A DNA stretch of 36,801 bases from Candidatus Zhuqueibacterota bacterium (GTDB lineage Bacteria; Zhuqueibacterota; Zhuqueibacteria; Zhuqueibacterales; Zhuqueibacteraceae): positions 1 to 36,801 of the forward strand of contig JAKEEU010000139.1 in NCBI GenBank assembly GCA_022616415.1, given 5' to 3'. This document shows positions 25,633-33,330 of this stretch, piece by piece (within the stretch, counting starts at the first letter, position 1; each line of letters begins with the position of its first letter). Both the position numbers and the translations under genes were made by a program. The notes beneath the pieces were generated by a model that was not told where the DNA came from, ran no database searches, and saw nothing but the letters and a program-made list of their open reading frames with translations.

Positions 25633-26123
25633 AAACTTTGACCGCAACGTTTTTATCCGCTGATGAAATCGGCATCCGCCTCGAAATTGTCGGCGGCCTT
25701 CCAATATGGGAAGGCCATCCTCCCTATCGACATCAGAAAGCCATCGGCCGAATTCGAAACACGATCGAAAAGCTGCCACAATCAGATGCAAATTGTGCGT
25801 GCATTCATATTGATGATGTGTACATCAATTTTCCAGACGGCTCGGTGAAACGTCCGGATATTGCCATTTTTTGCCGCGAGCCGGAAGAGCAGGACGAGAT
25901 GATCACGTTGATTCCGGAAGCAGTGATCGAAGTCGTCAGCAAAGGCTACGAGGCCAAAGACCTTGAAATTGGTCCCCGTTTTTATCTCTCACAAGGTGTG
26001 AAAGACGTGGTGGTGTTCGATCCTTACACGCTTCTGGTGCTCCACGTGCGTCGGGACGGTGTAACACGTCGGATCTCGCCGGTGCAGATAGACCTTGAAT
26101 GCGGTTGCCGCTGCACGGTTTGA
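25614..26123 (+). CDS. Uma2 family (DUF820) PD-(D/E)XK nuclease-like protein
   Basis: A 169-residue Uma2 protein. The restriction-endonuclease-like core is seen in VKRPDIAIF (the aspartate strand), then AVIEVVSKGYEAKDLE (E-x-x-S-K) and the helix FYLSQGVKDVVVFDP. Uma2 genes are widespread in multicellular and environmental lineages with no proven function. It begins 19 nt inside the toxin gene in another frame, so it is probably expressed with the toxin-antitoxin pair. Its TGA abuts the stop codon of the opposite-strand SpoIID gene in the palindrome TGATCA (26121-26126). No space remains for a terminator between the two genes. Confidence 0.85.
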   Translation: MARPDLKTLTATFLSADEIGIRLEIVGGLPIWEGHPPYRHQKAIGRIRNTIEKLPQSDANCACIHIDDVYINFPDGSVKRPDIAIFCREPEEQDEMITLIPEAVIEVVSKGYEAKDLEIGPRFYLSQGVKDVVVFDPYTLLVLHVRRDGVTRRISPVQIDLECGCRCTV

Positions 26124-27470
26124 TCAATACAGCTTTCTCAGCTCGGCATTTCGAAAATAATGCTTCACAATTTCCTCCGCCTTGAATCCTTTCGTCGCCA
26201 TGACCGCCGCGCCGATTTGGCATAATCCCACTCCGTGGCCCCAGCCCGCGCCGTGCAGGATGAAGCGAAGCGGCATTCCATTTTCAGCACGCTCGGTGCG
26301 AACGATGAAGGCGGAAGAATACAAATGGCTTTTTGAAAGCCAACGCCGAATCTCCAATTCTTTTCCAACCACCACGGTCTTTTCAGAGCCGACAATTTTC
26401 AGTTTAATGATTCTTCCGGAAGGCCCACGCTGCACCGGCACAAGATCGAGCAGCGTGCCGAAATTCATGCCCGACTTTGCAGCAAGAATTTCTTCAAGCT
26501 CTTGGCGTTCGTAACGCATTGTCCAGCGAAAAAAGTCCGTCGTTTCCTGATCGAATGAGGGGAGAATTTGGCGGAGAATATTCGCGTCGTTGGTGTTGCA
26601 AAACGCTTCCGGTGACGAAAGCATCCACTGCTCCGCCTGCGACTCGCTCATGATGTGCGGATGTTGAACCGGCGCGTCCGATATCGGCAGGAGATAAGGC
26701 ACGGCCACGTCTTCCCACGCATTTTCAAACGCCTCACTGATGCCGCCGCAAGACTTGGAAAAGCGCGCGTCGCAGATTTCATTGCCATAAACCAAAAACA
26801 CGCCGCGTGTATCATCGACGGCCTGTGCCGCAGCGGCTGAAATGATTTTCGAGATGCCTTGATAGCGCTGGCAATGATCGTCGGCGCAAACCTCGAAGTC
26901 GCGGTGATCCTCGCGATCGTACCAACGAATAATTTCGTCGCCGGACTCGAACGAACAGCGGGAAGGCGTATCAATATTTTTGAATTTCCTTTGCCGCTCC
27001 AACATTGCCACCAGCCAGCTTCGCGAAGTGATGGCGTGGGCTTTGAGCAACTCGACCGGCGCTTCGGCGCTCATCTCCGAAGAGATCACACTCTTGAGAT
27101 ACGCTTCAACCGGAATCTGGTTGATCGCCGTGATGGTGCCGTCTTCTCGCCGCAAAAAAAGCAACTTGCCCGTGAAGGTTTGATCTTCCTGGCGTTCCCA
27201 GTGGAACTTGACTCCAATGGTCACCTCACGAAGCGTGAACCTTCCACGGGAAATCGGTGCGCACGAGATTTCTTTGCCACGCGCGATTTCTTTGCCGTTC
27301 GCATCAGTCATGACGAGTTGGCCGGATGTAACTTCAATTCGAAATTCTCCATCCAAGCGCGCGCCTTCATTAATCGAAAATAATCCCGTCAATACGCCGG
27401 TGGCAACGGAACGGCCTTCATAGATACCGATCGAGATGGTGGGTTCGTGGTCAAGCATTATCTGATTCAT
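26124..27470 (-). CDS. SpoIID/LytB domain protein
   Basis: A 448-residue protein with the SpoIID fold, which in known members cleaves or assists cleavage of peptidoglycan glycan strands denuded of peptides. The key segment is EAYLKSVISSE132-MSAEAPVELLKAHAITSRSW, where the glutamate matches the catalytic residue of SpoIID. It continues with CDARFSKSCGGISE, and ends with HGAGWGHGVGLCQIGA and HYF. No signal peptide is visible, which is odd for a wall enzyme; in Bacteroidota-type relatives this is also the case. Sporulation is not implied. It is last in a minus-strand set after DUF4922, separated by a 160-nt gap holding a family repeat. Confidence 0.85.
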   Translation of the reverse strand: MNQIMLDHEPTISIGIYEGRSVATGVLTGLFSINEGARLDGEFRIEVTSGQLVMTDANGKEIARGKEISCAPISRGRFTLREVTIGVKFHWERQEDQTFTGKLLFLRREDGTITAINQIPVEAYLKSVISSEMSAEAPVELLKAHAITSRSWLVAMLERQRKFKNIDTPSRCSFESGDEIIRWYDREDHRDFEVCADDHCQRYQGISKIISAAAAQAVDDTRGVFLVYGNEICDARFSKSCGGISEAFENAWEDVAVPYLLPISDAPVQHPHIMSESQAEQWMLSSPEAFCNTNDANILRQILPSFDQETTDFFRWTMRYERQELEEILAAKSGMNFGTLLDLVPVQRGPSGRIIKLKIVGSEKTVVVGKELEIRRWLSKSHLYSSAFIVRTERAENGMPLRFILHGAGWGHGVGLCQIGAAVMATKGFKAEEIVKHYFRNAELRKLY

Positions 27471-27501
27471 AATTTATATAAAGGCAATGCGAAGAATTTT
27501 A

Positions 27502-27592
27502 CCAACGGATAAAAGCGGCCAACGGATGCTCAAATGAATGGCAAAAATCTGCTTTTGATTTTTTGAATCCGTTGGCAGCCTTTATCCGTTGG
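27502..27592. repeat. CCAACGGAT-family inverted repeat, best copy
   Basis: CCAACGGAT occurs at 27502 and 27519, and the complement ATCCGTTGG at 27567 and 27584. Each pair is 17 nt apart. The 26-nt arms differ at only two positions and the loop is 39 nt. It lies between the DUF4922 stop and the SpoIID start, within the minus-strand transcript. Confidence 0.92.
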
Positions 27593-27633
27593 TGCAATTG
27601 TTTTCATGAGAAAGTTTGTTAGCGTTGTGGGAT

Positions 27634-28632
27634 TCAAACAAGCAACATTTTTCTGACCGTCTTCTCATCCCAACTCACCTCCCGATAAATCTCCTCGATC
27701 ATGTTGGCATCCACCGAGTTAAAATCTTTCTCTACCGGCGTAATGATCAAACCGCCCATATCCACCGAGGCGGGACTAATGACCACTTTGGCGTCACCGT
27801 CTTTGAAGAAAGCCTCGGGGCGATGCTTGTGGCGCGGGAATAGAATCACGCGCCATTGCGGTGTGCTATAGTTGCAGATGACATTAATCTTTGGCTCGTC
27901 CGCAATATCGAGAATCGCCTTCATTTTTTCGAGCTGGCGACGAATGACTCGTGTGACTCTTTCGGTGCTCGTCCCTTCAAAGACGATGACGGCGCGTCCC
28001 AAATCTCTTAACACGAAGATGGCAACGCCGTCGATCTCGCCGATGCGTTCGCGGCGTTGAGACTCCACCGCCTCCAGCTCGATGGGAATCTTGCCAGCCG
28101 GCGCGATTTGAAAGTGTATATGATCCGGCGCCGAAGCGCCGCATTGGGCGCCGTTATAAAAAATCGTAAACTTGGGGCTTAAATCGCGCGCCAGCCGCAA
28201 AAAGGTGTCAAGATACGGCTCGATGAACTGTGGAAGATGTTTGACGTGTGAGACCGTGTAATGCGCCGGGAAAATCGGCATCGGATTGCAGAGCACGAGG
28301 AACTCATTCTCGCACAAGATGCCCTTTTGCTCGGGCGGCAGATGATCGACGCAGAGAAAACATCGGCGCGAGTTTATTGACTTCGCATCCACCTTGGCGC
28401 CGGTGCTGACGATGCGCTTGGGATTGAATTGCAGCCACACCGAAAACGCCGCGCCCGCCGGAGTGCTGCACTTCACTTCACGGATCTGAACGTCCTGAAG
28501 CGAGGCGTAACCATCCGCTGCCATCGGCCAAATGCACTTTTGCTCTTCCAAGAGCTGGAGCAAAAGATCGGGTAACGTCGTAGAAGTGGAAGAATCGTAA
28601 GAGGAAAAAATTCTGTTGTCAACAGTATTCAC
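27634..28632 (-). CDS. DUF4922, HIT/GalT-like nucleotidyltransferase or phosphorylase
   Basis: A 332-residue protein of the DUF4922 family. RRCFLC (C91-x-x-C94) may bind zinc. GASAPDHIHFQ carries H171-x-H173-x-Q175, the signature of the GalT/Apa/GDP-sugar phosphorylase branch of the HIT superfamily, in which the second histidine takes the nucleotide. IFPAHYTVSHVKHLPQ is also as in GalT-like enzymes. The substrate is probably a sugar nucleotide or dinucleotide. It starts with a GTG six bases after the glycosyltransferase stop, which suggests translational coupling. The family is often found with SpoIID/LytB in Bacteroidota, as I recall it. Confidence 0.75.
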   Translation of the reverse strand: MNTVDNRIFSSYDSSTSTTLPDLLLQLLEEQKCIWPMAADGYASLQDVQIREVKCSTPAGAAFSVWLQFNPKRIVSTGAKVDAKSINSRRCFLCVDHLPPEQKGILCENEFLVLCNPMPIFPAHYTVSHVKHLPQFIEPYLDTFLRLARDLSPKFTIFYNGAQCGASAPDHIHFQIAPAGKIPIELEAVESQRRERIGEIDGVAIFVLRDLGRAVIVFEGTSTERVTRVIRRQLEKMKAILDIADEPKINVICNYSTPQWRVILFPRHKHRPEAFFKDGDAKVVISPASVDMGGLIITPVEKDFNSVDANMIEEIYREVSWDEKTVRKMLLV

Positions 28633-28638
28633 GGCGGC

Positions 28639-30108
28639 TTATTTTCCCTCCCGATTCATGCGTTGTCGCGCCATGATCTCGATCGAGCGGAGGCGATCTT
28701 TGTAGAGGTCGTGGCGATTGAGTTTTTCGATGGGAAGCGCCGCGTCGGTGTTGCCCTCCCAGCGGCGACAGAGATAAATCGGCTCGAAGATTCTGCCGAT
28801 CTGATATTCGCGCGAAAGGCGCAAAGCAATGGCGTAATCTTCGCCGTAACTCACATTGGGCAACAAGACCTGCCGCGCCAACTCGGTTCGATAGGCGCGC
28901 GGCGCGCCGAGGCCGTTGATGCGCAGCGCATTGTTGCGGCCGTTCTCCGGCGTCCACTCGCGGTGATCGATCACACCCGGCGGAATTTCCTGCAAATCAA
29001 AATTCACCAGCCGGTACGAGCCGATGACCATCGCAAAATCGCCGCGCGCAAAATCGCTCACGACTTTTTGCAACGTCCGCTCATCCGAATAAATATCGTC
29101 CGAATCGAGCTGCACGGCGAATTTGCCGCAGTGCGCGGAGAGCAGCGCTTCGTTCCAGCAGCCGCCGATGCCCAAATCGTGGCGCGCCGGAATGATGTGC
29201 TTCACGCGCTTGTCCTGCTGCGCGAGTTTTGCAAGCAAGTCTGTCGTCCCATCAGTCGAATGGTTATCGACAACGACGACGTTGAATTGAAAATCGGCTT
29301 TTTGCTTCAATGCGCTTTGCACCGCATCTGCGACGGTTTTGACGCGGTTGCGCACTGGAATAATCACACTCGCTTCAACCGGAAAATTTGTTGTTGCCGG
29401 CGGAAGTGGCTTGAAGCGTGGCGCCAAATAAGCGCCGATATTTTTCAGATGTTGCGTCGCTACCTGCTCCATCTCTTTTTGCACCGTTTGATTACGCGGG
29501 TCAACGTAATCAAACAGCTTGTCGCCGCTCTTCCGAACGTCGGTTTCAGTTTTCGTGTAAAGAAATTCCTGAATATGAAATACCGGCCGGTCGATGGAAA
29601 CTTTGAGCCGCAGATCGTATAATCCGGCCCATTGCACTTCGGGGCAAGAGCCGTATTTCTTCACGGCCTCTCGAATTGCCTCCACAGAAAAAAGCATCAG
29701 TGTGCCGAAGTCGAAGTTGTCGCGAATGCTGCCGAATTGATAATCGTTCAGTGGATGTTCGGTGCGCGCGCCATTTTTTATATCGTAGAAATCCGCATAG
29801 GCCAATCCAGCGCCGGTTTGCTGTGCAATATCGGTGAAGCGTTCCAACGCGGCCTGTCCAAGCGTGATCTCCTGCGCCTGATTGATGAACAGCAAATAAT
29901 CCGCATCGAGCTTTTTAGTTATTTGATTTATCAGCGCACCGGCTGTCAGCGCGCTGGCTTGCACTGATTCGCATTTTGGGTGCGAAGCGGCGTAGCCGCC
30001 ATTATTGACAACGATGATTTTCTGAACGAGAGGAGAACTGCTAAACTCGCGCAAGGTTCGTTCGAAGTAATCTTGCGGAGAATGAGGAAGCACAACCGTG
30101 AGGCGCAT
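28639..30108 (-). CDS. Tandem-domain family 2 glycosyltransferase
   Basis: About 489 residues with two GT-A domains. The first (1-230) begins MRLTVVLPHSPQDYFERTL and holds IIVVNNGG and LLFINQ, but lacks a clear DxD and may be inactive or regulatory. The second (about 245-489) is a full GT2: ASVIIPVRNRVKTVADAV, VVVVDNHSTDGT, AVQLDSDDIYSD (the metal-binding DxD), and RTELARQVLLPNVSYGEDYAIALRL with the catalytic ED. It probably adds sugars to a surface polymer or lipid. I use the ATG at 30108; an in-frame GTG at 30120 lies in the Shine-Dalgarno region. It is the first gene of the minus-strand operon with DUF4922 and SpoIID. Confidence 0.85.
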   Translation of the reverse strand: MRLTVVLPHSPQDYFERTLREFSSSPLVQKIIVVNNGGYAASHPKCESVQASALTAGALINQITKKLDADYLLFINQAQEITLGQAALERFTDIAQQTGAGLAYADFYDIKNGARTEHPLNDYQFGSIRDNFDFGTLMLFSVEAIREAVKKYGSCPEVQWAGLYDLRLKVSIDRPVFHIQEFLYTKTETDVRKSGDKLFDYVDPRNQTVQKEMEQVATQHLKNIGAYLAPRFKPLPPATTNFPVEASVIIPVRNRVKTVADAVQSALKQKADFQFNVVVVDNHSTDGTTDLLAKLAQQDKRVKHIIPARHDLGIGGCWNEALLSAHCGKFAVQLDSDDIYSDERTLQKVVSDFARGDFAMVIGSYRLVNFDLQEIPPGVIDHREWTPENGRNNALRINGLGAPRAYRTELARQVLLPNVSYGEDYAIALRLSREYQIGRIFEPIYLCRRWEGNTDAALPIEKLNRHDLYKDRLRSIEIMARQRMNREGK

Positions 30109-30119
30109 GGGAATTTCCA

Positions 30120-30166
30120 CTCTTGTTTGAATTGGTTATATCGCTGCTTGTCCAATATAACAAGAG
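30120..30166 (-). promoter_or_regulatory. Operator-like inverted repeat overlapping the operon promoter
   Basis: CTCTTGTT (30120-30127) plus ATTGG (30131-30135) pair with CCAAT (30152-30156) plus AACAAGAG (30159-30166), with a small bulge. The right arm covers the -10 box at 30154-30159 of the minus-strand promoter. It could be an operator or a 5' leader hairpin. Confidence 0.5.
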
Positions 30167-30182
30167 CGAGGCTACTTGTCAA
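30154..30182 (-). promoter_or_regulatory. Sigma-70-like promoter for the glycosyltransferase operon
   Basis: On the minus strand TTGACA (plus 30177-30182), exactly 17 nt, then TATATT (plus 30154-30159). This is a near-consensus sigma-70 promoter about 45 nt before the glycosyltransferase ATG. Confidence 0.6.
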
Positions 30183-30216
30183 GTCTATTACAGCGCCAAG
30201 ATAGCAAACTTTTTCA

Positions 30217-30247
30217 TTGCACTTGACTGAATTTTTGTTTAATTTGT
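30217..30247 (+). promoter_or_regulatory. Bacteroidota-like promoter candidate for the TumE-like operon
   Basis: TTG at 30217-30219, 20-nt spacer, TAATTTGT at 30240-30247, which is an imperfect -7 box. It sits about 49 nt before the antitoxin-like start. Confidence 0.35.
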
Positions 30248-30295
30248 TTCAGATTTAACAACCCAAACCGGCCGTTACAAAAGGAGGCAATCATC

Positions 30296-30520
30296 ATGGT
30301 TGAAAACGACTTCTACATCGACGAGCGCGACATGACGCTCGAAGAGGTCAAAGAAGCGCTCAAAAAATACGAGCGCAAGTATGGAATGACCTCGGAGGAG
30401 TTCTATGCGAAGTGGAAACGAGGGGAAACTTTTTTGGTTTCTGAGTCTGTGGACTGGAGCGGCCTATTTGAGGCCTATCGAGTTCTTAATGGTCAAGACC
30501 ATAGGCAACCGAAAGAATGA
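30296..30520 (+). CDS. Antitoxin-like small protein paired with a TumE-like toxin
   Basis: A 74-residue acidic helical protein (DMTLEEVKEALKKYERKYGMTSEEFYAKWKRGE). Such small proteins are commonly encoded just before DUF6516/TumE genes and are taken as the antitoxin. I do not see a DNA-binding motif. The Shine-Dalgarno AAAGGAGG lies 8 nt before the ATG and is the strongest in the window. The stop is 3 nt before the next gene. Confidence 0.6.
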   Translation: MVENDFYIDERDMTLEEVKEALKKYERKYGMTSEEFYAKWKRGETFLVSESVDWSGLFEAYRVLNGQDHRQPKE

Positions 30521-30523
30521 GCC

Positions 30524-30994
30524 ATGCCCGCAATATACGCAGAATATAAAAAACACGTTCGTGCTCTCTTGACGGAGTATGGCCGGCAAGGTATTCTGCT
30601 CGGGGGCATACCAGTAAGATTTTCTCCTGTAGAGGGGATTTCACCGAATGAAGGAGGTATCATCCGCGCGCGTGACCCTGATTTAGTTTTTCGGGATAGC
30701 GCAAAACTGGCGCTCTATGAAAAGGTTCAAGTTGTCAACAATGAAATCCATCTGCTAAACTATTCTTATCACTACGAGCGCCCCAACGGCTATTTCTTTC
30801 GATACGAACGTGAAGGCACAACCGATCCGATCCGCAAGCCCGAATATCACATGCACGTGATTTTAGACCTGCCGCATTTTGTCGCGCCGCCGATCAATCT
30901 GGAGATCATCCTTAAGATGATCGCGGTCAACTTTTACTCTCAGGACATTTACTCCAGGCAAATCGTCGGTCATGCGATCAGTTTGACGGTTTGA
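30524..30994 (+). CDS. DUF6516 / TumE-like toxin
   Basis: A 156-residue protein with the DUF6516 pattern: DLVFRDSAKLALYEKVQV, then YSYHYERPNGYFFRYEREG and KPEYHMHV (the histidine pair), then LPHFVAPPINLEIIL. Members are described as toxins of the TumE family in toxin-antitoxin pairs. The tight spacing to the preceding small acidic protein supports that reading. The biochemical target is not visible from sequence. The last 20 residues (VNFYSQDIYSRQIVGHAISLTV) are not part of the conserved pattern I know. Confidence 0.65.
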   Translation: MPAIYAEYKKHVRALLTEYGRQGILLGGIPVRFSPVEGISPNEGGIIRARDPDLVFRDSAKLALYEKVQVVNNEIHLLNYSYHYERPNGYFFRYEREGTTDPIRKPEYHMHVILDLPHFVAPPINLEIILKMIAVNFYSQDIYSRQIVGHAISLTV

Positions 30995-31061
30995 ATGCTT
31001 GCACTCATTGGCACCCAGCTCATGCCCCCGAAGAAAAAAGCATTTTTATAAGGAGAGCGCG

Positions 31062-31759
31062 ATGAGCGCATGGCCGTTTTACCTGGCTTATCTCATGCCC
31101 GCGAGCGTGGTTGCCGGTTATTTACTGGGAGGCACTTTTGCTTTTTTGACGCTTTTTCTTGCCTTTGTGATCATTCCGCTTTTGGATCTCATCGTTGCTC
31201 CGGACCGCACCAACCCAACGCCGGAAGAAACAGAGGCGATCGCTCACCGGCTGAGTTTCCGATTAGTGACAAATCTGTATGCGGCGGTGCAGGTGGCTTT
31301 GGTGATTTGGGGCGCTTATGTCGTGACTCACGCTACACTTTCAACCATCGAGCTGATCGGTTTGGTTTTATCCATCGCCATCACCACCGGCGGGATTGGC
31401 ATCACTGTCGCGCACGAGCTGTGTCACAAGAAAAACTTCGTCGAGAGAACATTGGGAAAAATGTTGCTGATGACGGTGAGCTACATGCATTTCTACATCG
31501 AGCACAACCTCGGCCACCACGTCAACGTTTGCACACCGAAGGATCCGGCGACGGCGCGTCTTGGCGAGTCTTTTTGCAACGCCACGTCGATCATCACATC
31601 CATCCCGTTCGGCGCTACCAAACCCTGCGCACGTTTGACGAAAGTCCGCAGCTCCCAACCGGTTATCCGGGCATGGTGCTGCTGGCGTTGCTTCCACCGC
31701 TGTGGCGCCGGGTGATGGATCCCCGAGTTTATAAAGTTCGTGAGCAGTTGGTCAATTAG
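31062..31759 (+). pseudogene. alkB: Alkane 1-monooxygenase (AlkB-like), broken by an internal out-of-frame deletion
   Basis: The N-terminal half is intact: membrane segments, then box 1 HELCHK and box 2 EHNLGHH, and the following TPKDPATARLGESF. At 31569-31576 the frame shifts, and the C-terminal part continues in another frame with box 3 LQRHVDHH, RRYQTLRTFDESPQLPTGY and MVLLALLPPLWRRVMDPRV to the TAG at 31759. In intact AlkB over 100 residues with further membrane helices separate box 2 from box 3; here they are missing. The frame from 31062 runs on to a stop at 31715 with a nonsense tail. All three histidine boxes are recognisable, so the loss looks recent or is an assembly error. The start ATG has GGAGAG upstream. 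Confidence 0.85.
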
Positions 31760-31800
31760 CAAACAGGAACTTTCACCGCATCTTTCCAAAGGAGACAAGC

Positions 31801-32646
31801 ATGGTTAAGATCATCGCGATTATTCTGCTCATCTACGGCATTGCCGGCGTCGTGGGAACCTTCGTGATCTATGGCGCGCTCAAGAAACCGCTGCAAAGAT
31901 TGCGCGAACTCTTGCAGCTTCTGGCCAAAAAACTGGATCAGAGCGGCGATCATACGAAAACGGCAGGCGAATGGATCAACAAAGTCAGCCCGATTTTGCA
32001 AAAAGCTGCCGATCTGCTGGCGAAAATAGTCGCCATCATTCGTGAGACTGCCCAACGCTTCGGCGAAGCCGCGGGATTGCTCAAAAGCATTGAAGCGGCG
32101 CTGGATGCCGTCAAAGTTCCGGCGCTCACCTTTCAGACCAGAACGCTGAACCTGAGCTTCGGTGCGACCGTCGTCACCAGCGTCAATCTTGAGAAATACA
32201 ACCTCGATATTACACCCGGAATACCAGGCGGCAATTTTACTTTATATGGCCCGCCGATTACCCTGGGCACGACAACGGTTGGCCTCAATCTTGGCCAAGT
32301 TCCTGTGGTCACGGGCATCAGCGTGACCGACATTCATCCGTTACGACCGGTGGGTGACGTGTTTCACGCCGTGGGCGACAAAGTCGAAGCGGCGCAGGAA
32401 AAAATTGACGGCACGGGCGACCGCGTTGACAATGTGAAGGATCGCGCGCTCGAAGCGAAAGAAAACGTGGAAAAGACCTCGGAACGGCTGCGGGACTTCG
32501 CCCAAAAGCTGGAGGAAGCGAGCCAAGACGTGAAAGAGATGAGCGAAAACAAATTGCTCTCATTTATTCCGGCATTGGCTTTAGGATATTTCGGGCTGAT
32601 CCATCTGGCGTTTGCGCTTACGGGATTAGCGCTGTTGATTATGTAG
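31801..32646 (+). CDS. Uncharacterised membrane protein with coiled coils at both ends
   Basis: A 281-residue protein I do not recognise. An N-terminal membrane segment (IIAIILLIYGIAGVVGTFVIYG) is followed by a heptad-rich helix to about residue 100. A glycine/proline-rich beta segment comes next (TFQTRTLNLSFGATVVTS and ITPGIPGGNFTLYGPPITLG). A second long charged coiled coil (KVEAAQEKIDGTGDRVDNVKDR ... SQDVKEMSENK) leads to a C-terminal membrane segment (LALGYFGLIHLAFALTGLALL). It has the look of a membrane-anchored spacer or scaffold. AAAGGAG lies 6 nt before the ATG and it follows the broken alkB by 41 nt. Confidence 0.7.
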   Translation: MVKIIAIILLIYGIAGVVGTFVIYGALKKPLQRLRELLQLLAKKLDQSGDHTKTAGEWINKVSPILQKAADLLAKIVAIIRETAQRFGEAAGLLKSIEAALDAVKVPALTFQTRTLNLSFGATVVTSVNLEKYNLDITPGIPGGNFTLYGPPITLGTTTVGLNLGQVPVVTGISVTDIHPLRPVGDVFHAVGDKVEAAQEKIDGTGDRVDNVKDRALEAKENVEKTSERLRDFAQKLEEASQDVKEMSENKLLSFIPALALGYFGLIHLAFALTGLALLIM

Positions 32647-32834
32647 TTGCCAATCTTGCCGTAGCTTCTTTCACTTCCTTGTTCAAAACGACGTTGCCTT
32701 TTCAACTCATGCCGGACGGATCGGAAATTTACCCACAAAAAAACGTGAGTAAAGGCGCCTTTTTCGTGTCTATTAATGTGGACGCTGTATGGCAGCACAA
32801 GCACAACTAATCAAACCGGCAAACGGAGGAAAAT

Positions 32835-33308
32835 ATGAAAATTTCTGTCAAGCTTTTGCTGACACTGGCGTTGATGCTTTTGATGAGTGTCACGTCTTTT
32901 TCCCAGCAACCGGGCGAGTGCACTTCTCCGTGCCCCAAATTCAAGCTTCTTGGGACATTTCCGGCACTCAGAATAACTTTCAAAGAATCACTTAAAGATT
33001 CCGTTCTCAAAACGCGCCCCCATATCAATATGTTGGATGCCGGAGGACTCGGCCTTTCATACGGCGTCATCGCCACAAAATCGCAGCGCGACTCGACGGA
33101 CATTTACTTCGATTTCTCGGTAAATCTCTTTCTCCTGCTCTCCGTTAGAGAAGGCGGCGTGCTTTCAAATCTGGCCCCAACACTCGGTATAGGTGGCTTC
33201 AACAACACAGTTCAATTGGGTTTTGGTTATGATTTTGGGGATCTGCCGAGAGGAACCAAGGAATGGTTTTTGGTCTTATCGATCTCGAAAGAATTTGCAA
33301 AATTTTAA
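32835..33308 (+). CDS. Secreted or outer-membrane protein of unknown function
   Basis: A 157-residue protein with a clear signal peptide (LLLTLALMLLMSVTSFSQ). The mature part has two cysteines (GECTSPCPKF) and alternating strands (GLGLSYGVIATKS, IYFDFSVNLFLLLSV, TVQLGFGYDFG, WFLVLSISKEFAKF). It could be a small beta barrel; the final phenylalanine fits an outer-membrane barrel. The Shine-Dalgarno GGAGG precedes the ATG by 5 nt. The 188-nt gap before it holds the palindrome AAAGGCGCCTTT near 32752 and nothing else I can name. Confidence 0.65.
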   Translation: MKISVKLLLTLALMLLMSVTSFSQQPGECTSPCPKFKLLGTFPALRITFKESLKDSVLKTRPHINMLDAGGLGLSYGVIATKSQRDSTDIYFDFSVNLFLLLSVREGGVLSNLAPTLGIGGFNNTVQLGFGYDFGDLPRGTKEWFLVLSISKEFAKF

Positions 33309-33330
33309 GGCGATGCTACTGCCATGCAGC

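Noticed and set aside
26124..27470. SpoIID as a sign of sporulation
   Set aside because: SpoIID/LytB domains are common in non-sporulating Gram-negative bacteria, and no other sporulation gene is present.
28663..29622. A 319-codon plus-strand frame opposite the glycosyltransferase
   Set aside because: The glycosyltransferase motifs on the minus strand explain the sequence; the plus frame has none.
32740..32775. AAAGGCGCCTTTTT as a terminator after the unknown membrane protein
   Set aside because: It is a loop-less palindrome about 100 nt from the stop and cannot form a normal hairpin.
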